A stretch of 64,000 nt of DNA. Origin: Lachnospiraceae bacterium. GTDB lineage: Bacteria; Bacillota; Clostridia; Lachnospirales; Lachnospiraceae. How positions within the stretch are numbered: position 1 is the first letter of the stretch; each line of letters starts with the position of its first letter. The stretch is taken from the NCBI GenBank assembly GCA_017532145.1, contig JAFXJR010000104.1, positions 1 to 64,000 on the forward strand. Reading direction: 5' to 3'. The notes under the pieces were generated by a model. It made no database searches. It worked only from the letters and a program-made list of their open reading frames with translations, and had not been told where the DNA came from. Below are positions 28,324 through 37,108 of this stretch, piece by piece. A program made the position numbers and the translations under genes.

Positions 28324-28953
28324 ATGGCAGAAGAGACTCTTTATTTAAAGGCGGAACGAAATGTAGAGCTGAGGAAGGATGAGGTGTTTTTAAAGGATGT
28401 AGCTAAAGTATTGTGCGAGGATAAGCATATTTTGGCTAAAATAAAGGCGGTGAAGCTATGGGAGTTTAGGGAAAATGAACCTAAACGTCAGGCATTTAGT
28501 ATATTGAAGCTGATTGAACTGATTCAGCAGACCTGTCCTAATGTAAGGGTGGTAAATCTGGGAGAAACAGATATTCTGGTTGAGCGGGTAAAGGTAGATA
28601 AGTACAAGGGTGGTATTCAGATATTTAAGGTGATTTTCGTATCCTGTATCAGTTTTTTCGGAACAGCCTTTACCATTATGGCCTTTCACAACGACATAGG
28701 TGTTATCCAGGTGTTTACCAGAGTTTATGAAATTGTGATGGGACAGCCTTCATCTGGATATACGGTCTTAGAATTTACTTATTCTATTGGACTGGCTTTG
28801 GGAATTATCATTTTTTTTAATCATATAGGAGGGAGAAGAATTACGAAAGATCCCACACCTATCGAGGTGGAAATGCGTATTTATGAGCGGGACGTAAATG
28901 ATGCACTGATTGAAACGGCAGATAGGGAGGGGAAGACAATCGATGTTTCTTAA
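28324..28953 (+). CDS. spoVAA: Stage V sporulation protein AA
   Basis: A 209-residue membrane protein of the SpoVA channel that moves Ca-dipicolinate into the forespore. A soluble N-terminal domain (about residues 1-95) is followed by two membrane segments (IFKVIFVSCISFFGTAFTIMAF and TYSIGLALGIIIFF), as in Bacillus SpoVAA. Its end overlaps the spoVAB start by about 11 bp. Confidence 0.9.
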   Translation: MAEETLYLKAERNVELRKDEVFLKDVAKVLCEDKHILAKIKAVKLWEFRENEPKRQAFSILKLIELIQQTCPNVRVVNLGETDILVERVKVDKYKGGIQIFKVIFVSCISFFGTAFTIMAFHNDIGVIQVFTRVYEIVMGQPSSGYTVLEFTYSIGLALGIIIFFNHIGGRRITKDPTPIEVEMRIYERDVNDALIETADREGKTIDVS

Positions 28954-29443
28954 GCAGGTATTCCTGGGAATATTGGGAACAAGCTTTGGTCTGTTTACTG
29001 CAGGTGGTGTCTTTACGGTACTGATTGCAGTAGGACTGATACCGCGGTTTGCAGGAAAAATGCATGTGGCAGGTAAGATATTGATCTTTGAAGAAGCGGT
29101 GGTTTTAGGTACTCTGGCAGGAAATTTTTTTAGTGTTTTTGATGATTGGGGAGGTCTGGGAGAGTTGGTATTGACACGTCAGCTTTTTGGTGTCGTCCGT
29201 ACAGAAACTATTTGGGAATGGATTGGTTCAGGTATGCTGATTGTTTTCGGATTGTTTGCAGGAATCTTTGTAGGGTGTCTGGCACTGGCGATTGCAGAAA
29301 TGCTGGATACTATCCCGATTTTTTCCAGAAGAATTGGCTTTCGTCATGGCTTGGGAATTGTAGTACTGTCTATAGCGCTGGGAAAGGTGGCCGGAAGTTT
29401 GCTCTATTTTATCAAAGAAGTTTATCTATATGGTGGGTCATAG
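28943..29443 (+). CDS. spoVAB: Stage V sporulation protein AB
   Basis: A 166-residue hydrophobic protein with about four to five membrane segments, matching SpoVAB in length and in following spoVAA with overlap. ATG 28943 is chosen because GGGAGG lies upstream in the end of spoVAA; the in-frame ATG at 28910 would enlarge the overlap without better support. It is an accessory subunit of the dipicolinate uptake system. Confidence 0.88.
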   Translation: MFLKQVFLGILGTSFGLFTAGGVFTVLIAVGLIPRFAGKMHVAGKILIFEEAVVLGTLAGNFFSVFDDWGGLGELVLTRQLFGVVRTETIWEWIGSGMLIVFGLFAGIFVGCLALAIAEMLDTIPIFSRRIGFRHGLGIVVLSIALGKVAGSLLYFIKEVYLYGGS

Positions 29444-29591
29444 TATAAACAGAATAAAGCCTATCCAATGGAGTGTATATTTTGGGAGATATGTAGGATA
29501 CTGTTTTTGAGTGGTAATCTGGCAGAGGTGTACTAGGTGTTTTCTCAGGTGGCCGTACCAGACATGAAAATAAGATAAGTGAGGAAATCAT

Positions 29592-30050
29592 ATGGATGAA
29601 CAGATAAAACAGGAATATCAGGAATATGTCAAGGAGGTGACTCCCACACATAATCTTTGGATGCAGATGGGAAAGGCTTTTTTGACAGGAGGAATTATAT
29701 GTGTATTGGGACAGGTGATTTTAAACTATAGTACAAATACATTGGGCTTGGAAAAGGAAACAGCCTCAGGCTGGTGTTCTCTGCTCCTTATCCTGTCCAG
29801 TATCCTGCTGACAGGACTGAATCTCTATCCTTCCATTGTAAAATTTGGTGGTGCCGGAGCGTTGGTACCTATTACAGGTTTTGCCAACAGTGTGGCGGCA
29901 CCAGCCATAGAGTTTAAGAAAGAGGGACAGGTCTTTGGTATAGGATGTAAAATTTTTACTATTGCAGGACCAGTGATATTATTCGGTATTTTTACCAGCT
30001 GGATTTTGGGATTGGTGTATTGGATTTATCAAAGTATAGGAGTGGCATAA
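29592..30050 (+). CDS. spoVAC: Stage V sporulation protein AC
   Basis: A 152-residue membrane protein, the conserved channel subunit SpoVAC. The N-terminal segment VKEVTPTHNLWMQMGKAFLTGG and the core FGGAGALVPITGFANSVAAPAIEFKKEG are family hallmarks. SpoVAC behaves as a mechanosensitive channel in Bacillus. In most spore-formers spoVAD follows directly; here an acyltransferase gene lies between them. Confidence 0.95.
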   Translation: MDEQIKQEYQEYVKEVTPTHNLWMQMGKAFLTGGIICVLGQVILNYSTNTLGLEKETASGWCSLLLILSSILLTGLNLYPSIVKFGGAGALVPITGFANSVAAPAIEFKKEGQVFGIGCKIFTIAGPVILFGIFTSWILGLVYWIYQSIGVA

Positions 30051-30069
30051 GCTGCTCCTATGCTTTTGT
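30036..30069 (+). terminator. Possible weak terminator after spoVAC
   Basis: ATAGGAG pairs with CTCCTAT across a 12-nt loop that contains the spoVAC stop codon, followed by GCTTTTGTT. If real, it separates spoVAA-AB-AC from the downstream genes. Confidence 0.45.
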
Positions 30070-30168
30070 TACATTGAGATGAGCAGATTACGAAAATATC
30101 CACTTTAACTTGAAGGCTTGTTTTCTAAATATTCTATATTTATTTAGTTTATCTTAAGATAGAATAGG

Positions 30169-30197
30169 TTGTGAATATAATTTAGGAATGTTATAAT
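30169..30197 (+). promoter_or_regulatory. Candidate promoter of the MBOAT gene
   Basis: TTGTGA (30169-30174) and a perfect TATAAT (30192-30197) are 17 bp apart, about 80 bp before the MBOAT start. It gives this gene its own sigma-A type control inside the spoVA cluster. Confidence 0.65.
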
Positions 30198-30276
30198 AGG
30201 ATGGTTCCTGCCTAATATGCGGAAAAGAAGGTTTATATCGCAGCAGGCAGAGACAGATAGACTAAGGATGATATTG

Positions 30277-31638
30277 ATGGTTGCATTTTCTGATTTGGGT
30301 TTTATATTTCGTTTTTTTCCAGCTTTTTTGGCTATTTTTTATTTGACAAAAAAAAAGTACCGTACAGTAGTTTTATTGTTGGGAAGTCTGGTTTTTTATG
30401 CATTGGGGGATTGGAAGTTTCTTCCTCTTTTGCTGGCAGCAGTATGGTTAAACTATCTGCTGGCAAAAAGCTGTCTGTATAGAAAGCAAAATTATGAAGG
30501 AACAGGCTGTAAAAGATTTCTAATTACAGCTGTCTGTATGGATGTGGGGATTCTGGCTGCTTTTAAGATACTGGGAGCCTTGGATGGAGGAATCCTGATG
30601 CCATTGGGGTTGAGCTTCTATCTGTTTAAGATGATTTCCTTCCAGGCAGATATCTATAGAGGAAAGATAGAGACCATGCCCTCGCTAAAGGCTACGGCAG
30701 TATATTTTCTGCTTTTTGGACAGATTGTATCAGGACCCATTATGCGTTTCGGAGAAGGTGGATTTGGACAAAAACGGGAGTATTCCTGGGAGAGAGTAGA
30801 GGAAGGACTGCAGTATTTTACCATAGGCTTGGGAACGAAGATTCTATTGGCAGACAGACTGGCGATTCTTTGGAAGGATATTGGTGTTATTGGCTATGAA
30901 AGTATTTCTACCCCCCTGGCCTGGCTGGGAGCAATATCCTACTCTATGCAGTTATATTTTGATTTCTGGGGTTATTCTCTGATGGCATCAGGAATCTGTA
31001 TGATGCTGGGATTTCCTTTTATTCAAAATTTTAATCATCCCTATGCTTCAAAAAGTATCGGTGAATTTTGGAGACGGTGGCATATGACATTGGGCAGCTT
31101 TTTCAGAGATTATGTGTATATTCCTTTGGGAGGCAGCAGAGGCGGTGAGTTAAAAACACTAAGAAATTTGCTGGCTGTCTGGCTGCTTACTGGTTTGTGG
31201 CATGGAGGCAGCAGAAATTTTATTTTCTGGGGATTGCTACTGTTTATTTTTATTATGCTGGAGAAGCTGTGGCTGGGACGTATTTGGGAACGCATTCCCC
31301 TGCTGGGACATTGCTGGGTACTGGTATTGATTCCGATTAGTTGGATGTTTTTTGCGATTACAGATTTAGAACAGTTAAATCTGTATCTGGAAAGATTGTT
31401 CCCCTTTCTGGGAGACGGTGGACTTGCCGTTAATCCTAATGATATACAGAAATATCTGGGAAGGTACTGGAAATATTTGGTAGCAGGAGTGATCTGGTGT
31501 ATTCCGGTGTCCTTTAGAAGCTTTGAAAAGTACAGAAAAAATCCTATAGTTATCATATTGACAGTGATAATTTTCTGGTTTTCGGTATACTGTGTAATCA
31601 GTATGGGAAATAATCCCTTTGCATATTTAAAATTTTAA
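30277..31638 (+). CDS. MBOAT-family O-acyltransferase (AlgI/DltB-like)
   Basis: A 453-residue polytopic membrane enzyme that should transfer acyl groups to a cell-surface polymer. About ten membrane segments are visible. Catalytic-region motifs are EFWRRWHMTLGSFFRDYVYIPLGG (His near residue 268) and WHGGSRNFIFWG (His near 308). The start at 30277 (VAFSDLGFIFRFFPAF) matches the MBOAT N-terminus and follows AAGG; a longer frame from 30217 is less likely. No DltD- or AlgX-like partner is adjacent. It lies between spoVAC and spoVAD, so modification of a spore or cell-wall polymer is possible but unproven. Confidence 0.88.
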   Translation: MVAFSDLGFIFRFFPAFLAIFYLTKKKYRTVVLLLGSLVFYALGDWKFLPLLLAAVWLNYLLAKSCLYRKQNYEGTGCKRFLITAVCMDVGILAAFKILGALDGGILMPLGLSFYLFKMISFQADIYRGKIETMPSLKATAVYFLLFGQIVSGPIMRFGEGGFGQKREYSWERVEEGLQYFTIGLGTKILLADRLAILWKDIGVIGYESISTPLAWLGAISYSMQLYFDFWGYSLMASGICMMLGFPFIQNFNHPYASKSIGEFWRRWHMTLGSFFRDYVYIPLGGSRGGELKTLRNLLAVWLLTGLWHGGSRNFIFWGLLLFIFIMLEKLWLGRIWERIPLLGHCWVLVLIPISWMFFAITDLEQLNLYLERLFPFLGDGGLAVNPNDIQKYLGRYWKYLVAGVIWCIPVSFRSFEKYRKNPIVIILTVIIFWFSVYCVISMGNNPFAYLKF

Positions 31639-31714
31639 CTAAATCAAGAAAGTCCCTCACTTCAAGTTATGGATGGTGAATATCGGCTTTGAGGAATAAT
31701 TTTAAGTATTTTTC

Positions 31715-31743
31715 CTGATACTATTCCATGATATAGGTATAAT
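31715..31743 (+). promoter_or_regulatory. Candidate promoter of spoVAD
   Basis: CTGATA (31715-31720) and TATAAT (31738-31743) are 17 bp apart, ending 20 bp before the spoVAD ATG. It would let spoVAD be transcribed independently of the MBOAT gene. Confidence 0.45.
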
Positions 31744-31763
31744 GGAAGGAGTATAGGTGTCGT

Positions 31764-32810
31764 ATGAGTCAGGAAAGAGAAGCTGGAAGGGTAGTATCCA
31801 TGCTGGGAAAGCAGAGTTTGGAGTTGAAAAATCCGGTATTTATTAAGGCCAGTGCAAGTGTAGTAGGAAGTAAGGAGGGACAGGGACCACTGGGAGAGCT
31901 GTTTGATATGGTGGGACAGGATGATATGTTTGGCTGTGATTCCTGGGAGGAAGCAGAAAGCAGTCTGCAAAAGGATGCTGTCTATCTGGCCATGGGAAAG
32001 GCGGGCTTAAAAAAAGAAGAAATCCGTTACCTTTTTGCTGGAGACTTGCTGGGACAGTCGATTGCCAGCAGCTTTGGTTTAGCTGGTTATGGTATTCCTT
32101 TGGTGGGATTGTATGGAGCCTGCTCTACCTGTGGATTGTCTCTCAGTATGGGAGCTATGGCTATTCATGCAGGCTATGCAGAGCATGTGGTCTGTGTTAC
32201 CTCCAGCCATTTTGCCAGTGCAGAAAAGGAGTTTCGTTATCCTCTGGGATATGGAAATCAACGACCCTTGTCGGCTACCTGGACAGTAACAGGGAGCGGT
32301 GCCTTTGTGTTGAGTAACAGCAAGGAAGAAAAGGCCAGAGCACGTATTACAGGAATTACTACAGGAAGAATTATGGATTATGGACTCAAGGATTCTATGA
32401 ATATGGGACCTTGTATGGCTCCCGCAGCTTGTGATACGATTTACAATCATCTGCGGGATTTTGGGAGAAAGCCTTCTGACTATGATAAGATTATCACTGG
32501 TGATTTGGGAAGCGTGGGGCAGCATGCCCTGCTGGATTTACTAAGGGAAAAGGAGATTGATATTGCCGGTCAGCATATGGATTGTGGAATCGAGATTTAT
32601 GATGCCAAAGAACAGGATACTCATGCCGGTGGCAGTGGCTGTGGCTGCAGTGCAGTGACCCTTTCTGCATATATCCTGAAAAAGATAGAAGAAGGGGTAT
32701 GGAAGAGAGTACTGTTTGTTCCTACTGGTGCCTTGCTAAGTAAGACCAGCTTTAATGAGGGACAGAGCGTACCGGGTATTGCACATGGACTGGTACTGGA
32801 AACTGTATAG
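31764..32810 (+). CDS. spoVAD: Stage V sporulation protein AD
   Basis: A 348-residue soluble protein with a thiolase-like fold that binds dipicolinic acid for import into the forespore. Hallmarks include GKQSLELKNPVFIKASASVVGSKEG-type start, YGACSTCGLSLSMGAM, SSHFASAEKEFRYPLGYGNQR, and DCGIEIYDAKEQDTHAGGSGCGCSA. It is separated from spoVAC by the MBOAT gene and from spoVAE by about 3 kb. Confidence 0.95.
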   Translation: MSQEREAGRVVSMLGKQSLELKNPVFIKASASVVGSKEGQGPLGELFDMVGQDDMFGCDSWEEAESSLQKDAVYLAMGKAGLKKEEIRYLFAGDLLGQSIASSFGLAGYGIPLVGLYGACSTCGLSLSMGAMAIHAGYAEHVVCVTSSHFASAEKEFRYPLGYGNQRPLSATWTVTGSGAFVLSNSKEEKARARITGITTGRIMDYGLKDSMNMGPCMAPAACDTIYNHLRDFGRKPSDYDKIITGDLGSVGQHALLDLLREKEIDIAGQHMDCGIEIYDAKEQDTHAGGSGCGCSAVTLSAYILKKIEEGVWKRVLFVPTGALLSKTSFNEGQSVPGIAHGLVLETV

Positions 32811-33202
32811 AGGAAAGATATTCTACCTTATCCAAAAATGTGTTGTAAAATCCAATCCCTTGCTGGGACATCAAATGATGAAGGATTAGCCGAATAAATG
32901 TGACAAAATTAAATCAGAATATGATTGATTATATGCCTAAGTAGAGCTGCTTATTTTATCAGGAAAGAGCAGCTCTATTTATTATGGACAAGGTTCTCAA
33001 ATGGGTGTCAGTTCTTCCGCTTTCTCATGGGTGTGGATAGAATACGTAAATTCAGCCAATGTATCGCCTGCCTCGCCGTAGGCAACTTTATATGCAGATG
33101 ATGCCCGTATTACTTAATGAGTCATAGTTGCCAAAAGGCTAAATTTATGATACATTTTTGTCATAGAAAATCCATGGGAAAAAGCAGAAGGGAATAGAAT
33201 GG
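32811..33202. other. Intergenic stretch after spoVAD
   Basis: About 390 bp. It holds one terminator (listed separately) and a 38-codon minus-strand frame at 32997-33113 that has no start codon and that I could not assign. No RNA gene is seen. Confidence 0.5.
32943..32980 (+). terminator. Terminator after spoVAD
   Basis: AGAGCTGCT pairs perfectly with AGCAGCTCT around a 16-nt loop, followed by ATTTATT. The weak T run makes it moderate. It lies 130 bp after the spoVAD stop. Confidence 0.6.
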
Positions 33203-33442
33203 ATGAGACAGATGGAATTTAAAATGGAAAGGCAGGGACTCTTACAGGAAGGGGATTCGATTACCGTGACGGAGGGAGTTCTGCCCAGCAGTTATTATTA
33301 TACGATAGACCCGTCGCTGGCCATGTCGGCCAACTATTCCTTTCGAGAGAGACTGCTCGCCCGGGAAGGAGTAGTTACTCAAATTATAGAGAAGGAAAGC
33401 GGATTCTATGTAATCGTAGAGTTGGAAGAAGGAAAGGAGTAA
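33203..33442 (+). CDS. Small hypothetical protein
   Basis: A 79-residue protein behind AGAAGGGAA. It looks like a small beta-rich domain (VVTQIIEKESGFYVIVELEE at the end) with an acidic C-terminus and no membrane segment. It stops 6 bp before ridA and is probably in one transcript with ridA and aroK. I do not recognise the family. Confidence 0.6.
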   Translation: MRQMEFKMERQGLLQEGDSITVTEGVLPSSYYYTIDPSLAMSANYSFRERLLAREGVVTQIIEKESGFYVIVELEEGKE

Positions 33443-33448
33443 AGGATT

Positions 33449-33826
33449 ATGTTAAAAAAGATTTCTACAGATAAGGCACCTGCAGCTATTGGCCCCTATT
33501 CTCAGGGAATAATTGCAGGAAATATGTTGTATTCATCAGGGCAGATTCCCATTGACCCTGCTACTGGTGAAATCAGAGGCAAGGATATTACAGAGCAGGC
33601 AGAGCAGGTAATGGTTAATGTAGGAGCTATTCTTACAGAGGCAGGCTATACTTATCAGGATGTAGTAAAGACTACCTGTTTTCTTGCCGATATGGCAGAT
33701 TTTTCAGCCTTCAATAGTGTATATGAAAAATACTTTACAGAAAAACCGGCAAGAAGCTGTGTGGCAGTACGCCAGCTTCCCCGAGACGTGCTGTGTGAAG
33801 TGGAAGTAATCGCTTATCATGAGTAA
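33449..33826 (+). CDS. ridA: RidA/YjgF family enamine/imine deaminase
   Basis: A 125-residue trimeric protein that hydrolyses reactive enamines and imines released by PLP enzymes. Conserved features are AIGPYSQGIIAGNMLYSSGQIPIDPATGE, the catalytic Arg in FTEKPARSCVAVRQLPRDVLCEVE, and the terminal IAYH. AAAGGA lies before ATG 33449. It overlaps aroK by 8 bp. Confidence 0.95.
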   Translation: MLKKISTDKAPAAIGPYSQGIIAGNMLYSSGQIPIDPATGEIRGKDITEQAEQVMVNVGAILTEAGYTYQDVVKTTCFLADMADFSAFNSVYEKYFTEKPARSCVAVRQLPRDVLCEVEVIAYHE

Positions 33827-34322
33827 TATTATTTTAATTGGGATGCCTGGATCAGGAAAGAGTACGATAGGTGTAGTACTTGCTAAACGTCTGGGGTATG
33901 AGTTTGTTGATTCTGATTTGCTTATACAGAAAAAGACAGGTATGCTACTGCATCAGATTATCAGCAGAAAGGGAACAGATGGTTTTCTTGTGGTAGAAAA
34001 TGAAGTAAATTCCTCCCTGCAGGCAGAAGAAAGTGTAATTGCTACAGGTGGTAGTGCAGTCTATGGCAAAGAGGCGATGGCACATCTGGCAAAGCTGGGA
34101 ACAGTGGTCTATCTGGAGCTTTCTTATCAATCCATAAAGAAAAGGTTGGGAAATCTGGAAGAAAGAGGAGTCGTACTGCAGCAGGGACAAAGTCTTTGGG
34201 AACTATATCAGGAAAGATTGCCCTTGTATCAAAAGTATGCAGATATTACAATCCGCTGCAACAAGAAAGGGATGAAAGAGATTGTAGCTGAGATAGAAAA
34301 GAGAGTAAGACGACAAAGCTGA
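33819..34322 (+). CDS. aroK: Shikimate kinase
   Basis: A 167-residue P-loop kinase that phosphorylates shikimate in the chorismate pathway. Walker A GMPGSGKST is at residues 8-16, DSD follows the second strand (FVDSDLLI), and ATGGSAV forms the shikimate-binding Gly motif. The usual GRGGEEFR block is altered (SRKGTDGFLVVE), so the shikimate-binding Arg is moved or changed. Some relatives are fused or diverged, so specificity is likely but not certain. It overlaps ridA. Confidence 0.85.
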   Translation: MSNIILIGMPGSGKSTIGVVLAKRLGYEFVDSDLLIQKKTGMLLHQIISRKGTDGFLVVENEVNSSLQAEESVIATGGSAVYGKEAMAHLAKLGTVVYLELSYQSIKKRLGNLEERGVVLQQGQSLWELYQERLPLYQKYADITIRCNKKGMKEIVAEIEKRVRRQS

Positions 34323-34378
34323 TAGGTCAATGGTCATCCCCAGGTGATAACATAAGATGCGTATCAAACATAACAGAT

Positions 34379-34424
34379 CCCCTTACACCTACTGCACATT
34401 CCATATGCTTGTGGGTGTAAGGGG
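34379..34424. terminator. Hairpin between convergent aroK and EAL genes
   Basis: CCCCTTACACC(T)AC pairs with GTGGGTGTAAGGGG, a 13-14 bp stem with an 18-nt loop. No clear T run follows on either strand. It sits between convergent genes and probably serves as a bidirectional stop. Confidence 0.6.
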
Positions 34425-34473
34425 ACTTGTTTGTGTAAGCTTCCTTATCCAAAGGTGTTATCTGTTAATTATA

Positions 34474-35769
34474 CTAATACATTCCCCAATAGTTATCCTT
34501 TGCCAGCATTTCATCAGCAGAGGAAACAGAATGTAGATAGAGTTTGGTCAGATGGCGCTGTTCCAGATTTAATCCGGTTTTTTCCAGCAGTTGATTTAGT
34601 CCATCCCAGTCCCCGTCCTCATAACAGAAGGTAAGGTCCAGAAAGTTTCTAAGAATATTGTCTTCACCCGCCAAAGCAGACTTTATCATGGTAGGTATTT
34701 GTACGTCTCCGAAGGCTTCATCAGGAGATACACTGTCGAATAATAAAATGGAAAAGATACCCGTACAAAAGGCGGGAGAAATATGTTTGGTATTCCCTGT
34801 TTCTTCTGCCAGCTTTTCACACATAAAGGCACGGATTAGCCCGGTACGAATCCGCTCATCAGATCGGCTGTCCAGTACACCTCGGATAAATACCAGCATC
34901 ATCCAACGACGAACTTCAGCTTCCCCCATCATAACCAGAGCCTGTTTAATGGAATTGATAATGTTGCCTCGGTAGTAGCGAAGTGTTTTTACCTTTTTTA
35001 ACAGCTTATAGGTTAAATGGGCATCCCAGTTAATAATATAAGCGACCCGGTCAATATTAATAGTAGGTTGGCTGATTTCTTTGGAGAGTTTAACATAAGA
35101 AGAAGAGGCAATATCCATCCGGTTTTTTTTCATCATTACTGGTTTGGAATAATAATAGCCTTGAAAAAGCTGACAGCCTAGAGCTTTTGCTTCTTCTACA
35201 TCTTCTTTTGTTTCCACCTTTTCTGCAAGCAGAATTTTTCCTGCCCGAAGTAAATCAGGAACAAAGGCAGCCCGTTGTTCTTTGGTGGTGAGAAGAAAAT
35301 CTATTTTAATAATATCGATTAAATCCAGAATATCAGGAGACAGATTGACTCCTACATAGTCGTCCAATGCAATATCAAAGCCAGCAGCCTTTAAGGTATA
35401 AAGTGCATCAATGACTTCAATGGTAAAGACTACACTTTCCAGTATTTCAATGGTAAATTTCTTTGGCTCTAAAAGGTATGCAGCCTGGGTAAGCAGAAAG
35501 CCATCCGCAAAGTTAATAAAAGCCTTTTTGCCATTGGTAATCTCATCAATGCCAAAGTTCAGGATAGATTCTGAAATAACTGTACCTGTAGCCTCTTCAT
35601 CACTGACAGCATCAGGCTGAAATGCATTCTGCTCTGTGCTGCGATATAAAAGCTCATAAGCGTTTACGGTCTGGTCTGCATTGAAAATAGGCTGTCTTGC
35701 CAGATATACAAGAGAACTGCTGTTTTCCTGGGCAGGATTCACCTGGTCGTTATGATTTTTGGATGTCAT
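34474..35769 (-). CDS. EAL and HDOD domain protein (YuxH type)
   Basis: A 431-residue protein with an N-terminal EAL-like domain (about residues 20-225) and a C-terminal HDOD domain (about 225-425). The signature EAL is changed to ELL (NAYELLYR), while ILES, LDDYV, AEKVET and FQGYYYSKP are kept. Such YuxH/CdgJ-type proteins often act as regulators or c-di-GMP binders; phosphodiesterase activity is doubtful. ATG 35769 follows AAGGGA; the frame extends to 35805 without a ribosome site. It interrupts the spoVA group on the opposite strand. Confidence 0.85.
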   Translation of the reverse strand: MTSKNHNDQVNPAQENSSSLVYLARQPIFNADQTVNAYELLYRSTEQNAFQPDAVSDEEATGTVISESILNFGIDEITNGKKAFINFADGFLLTQAAYLLEPKKFTIEILESVVFTIEVIDALYTLKAAGFDIALDDYVGVNLSPDILDLIDIIKIDFLLTTKEQRAAFVPDLLRAGKILLAEKVETKEDVEEAKALGCQLFQGYYYSKPVMMKKNRMDIASSSYVKLSKEISQPTINIDRVAYIINWDAHLTYKLLKKVKTLRYYRGNIINSIKQALVMMGEAEVRRWMMLVFIRGVLDSRSDERIRTGLIRAFMCEKLAEETGNTKHISPAFCTGIFSILLFDSVSPDEAFGDVQIPTMIKSALAGEDNILRNFLDLTFCYEDGDWDGLNQLLEKTGLNLEQRHLTKLYLHSVSSADEMLAKDNYWGMY

Positions 35770-35904
35770 ATCGTCGTCCCTTCTTTCGGGTTTTACATAA
35801 CCCATTCTAATACTTTATTATTTTACCACATAATTTTAGAATTATAAACAAGTAAATGTACATAATAAGGATGAAATCTTTTTTGAAAATCAAGGGAGGT
35901 CAAA

Positions 35905-36261
35905 ATGGACTATATCAATGCGTTCTGGGTAGGAGGACTCATCTGTGCATTAGTGCAGATTCTGATGGAAAAAACAAAGATGATGCCGGGCAGAATTATG
36001 GTATTATTGGTCTGTTTAGGAGCAGGCATCAGTTTTTTGGGGCTTTATGAACCCTTCCTGGAATATGCAGGTGCAGGTGCCTCTGTTCCGCTGCTGGGCT
36101 TTGGTCATGTATTGATGAAGGGGGTAAAAGAGGCAGTAGATGAGGCAGGTCTTTTGGGAGTATTTCAAGGCGGATTCAGAGCCGGAGCAGTAGGATGCTG
36201 TGCGGCACTGGTATTTGGTTATCTGGCCAGCAGGATATTTAATCCCAAGATGAAAAAATAG
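35905..36261 (+). CDS. spoVAE: Stage V sporulation protein AE
   Basis: A 118-residue membrane protein with four hydrophobic segments. It is SpoVAE (the SpoVAEB type), a core subunit of the dipicolinate channel. The segment FLEYAGAGASVPLLGFGHVLMKGVKEAV is the hallmark. GGGAGG precedes ATG 35905. It would normally follow spoVAD directly but is separated from it by about 3.1 kb holding ridA, aroK and an opposite-strand EAL gene. Confidence 0.94.
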   Translation: MDYINAFWVGGLICALVQILMEKTKMMPGRIMVLLVCLGAGISFLGLYEPFLEYAGAGASVPLLGFGHVLMKGVKEAVDEAGLLGVFQGGFRAGAVGCCAALVFGYLASRIFNPKMKK

Positions 36262-36263
36262 AA

Positions 36264-36767
36264 TCAGATTTGTTCTGCATCCAGCTCATTTTTCAGCAAA
36301 AATTTCCAAAGAGCAGCATCCCATAATTGCTCCGGTGTTTTATCCATAAGAAATGATGTGGTGGAGATTCCGGTAATCAAGGTGGCAGATGTACCATCAT
36401 ATTTTATCGTCAGGGTAAAGGAATTAATCAGGTTGCTATTATCCTGGAAGCCACCAGCAGCAAGGATTGTTTCCCGATGCTGAGGTTGGAGGAGAAGTAC
36501 AAATTTTACCAAAAGGGGAGTGCGTTTTCCTTTAATCAGGTGAAAGCAGACAGGACGGATTTCCTTCCATGGAGTAAATTCATAGAGGCAGTAGGAACCC
36601 TCTGTCTGTTCCTCTTTAGTAAAAAAATCCTTCTGTATACGACCGTCAATCCGAAAGGTATAGGCAGTTACTATGGTACCCTCCTCCAGCAAAAAGCAGT
36701 CAAAGCAGTCAGACAGCAATAATTTGTTCATAAAATTTTTTAAATCACAGATTTTATAAGCTTTCAT
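36264..36767 (-). CDS. DUF5721-like protein
   Basis: A 167-residue soluble protein (MKAYKICDLKNFMNKLL start, DGRIQKDFF, ending in LWKFLLKNEL) of a small family common in Lachnospiraceae, which I recall as DUF5721. Function is unknown. It stops two bases from the spoVAE stop in convergent orientation. A short copy of the dispersed repeat lies 176 bp upstream of its start. Confidence 0.75.
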   Translation of the reverse strand: MKAYKICDLKNFMNKLLLSDCFDCFLLEEGTIVTAYTFRIDGRIQKDFFTKEEQTEGSYCLYEFTPWKEIRPVCFHLIKGKRTPLLVKFVLLLQPQHRETILAAGGFQDNSNLINSFTLTIKYDGTSATLITGISTTSFLMDKTPEQLWDAALWKFLLKNELDAEQI

Positions 36768-36943
36768 AGGTTGAATAATAGACTCCTTTCAGGGTGAGAA
36801 GACAGTGTAGGCTGTCCTTCTTGATTTGTTTATATTATAGCTTAAATGGTAGGAATATTCCAGTAATGGAAATATTCCTTTACAAAAGAAGTCATCATGT
36901 GTTATTATAAATAGTAATAAAAACTACATACAATAGTTATAAT

Positions 36944-37033
36944 GTAGCTGTTCAGTACCCTCACCATTATGATTGTTACTACTACGTTTTCCCATGGTCA
37001 GCATAGCAAGTGTGCCGACCTGCTGAATAGTTA
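36944..37033 (+). repeat. Dispersed structured repeat, copy 3 (short form)
   Basis: A 90-bp element with ends GTAGCTGTTCAG and CTGAATAGTTAT. It matches copy 1 across its length and copies 2 and 4 at both ends, but lacks their internal hairpin of about 45 bp. It lies between the divergent DUF5721-like and degV genes. Confidence 0.85.
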
Positions 37034-37108
37034 TATTATCCTTCTATCGTTTATTATCGTAAAGTAGGGTATGTAGCCTGAGATAAATGGAAAGGCATGG
37101 TTAAGAAG

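Noticed and set aside
32997..33113. 38-codon minus-strand frame after spoVAD (VAYGEAGDTLAEF and so on)
   Set aside because: It looks slightly coding-like but has no start with a ribosome site and no recognised family.
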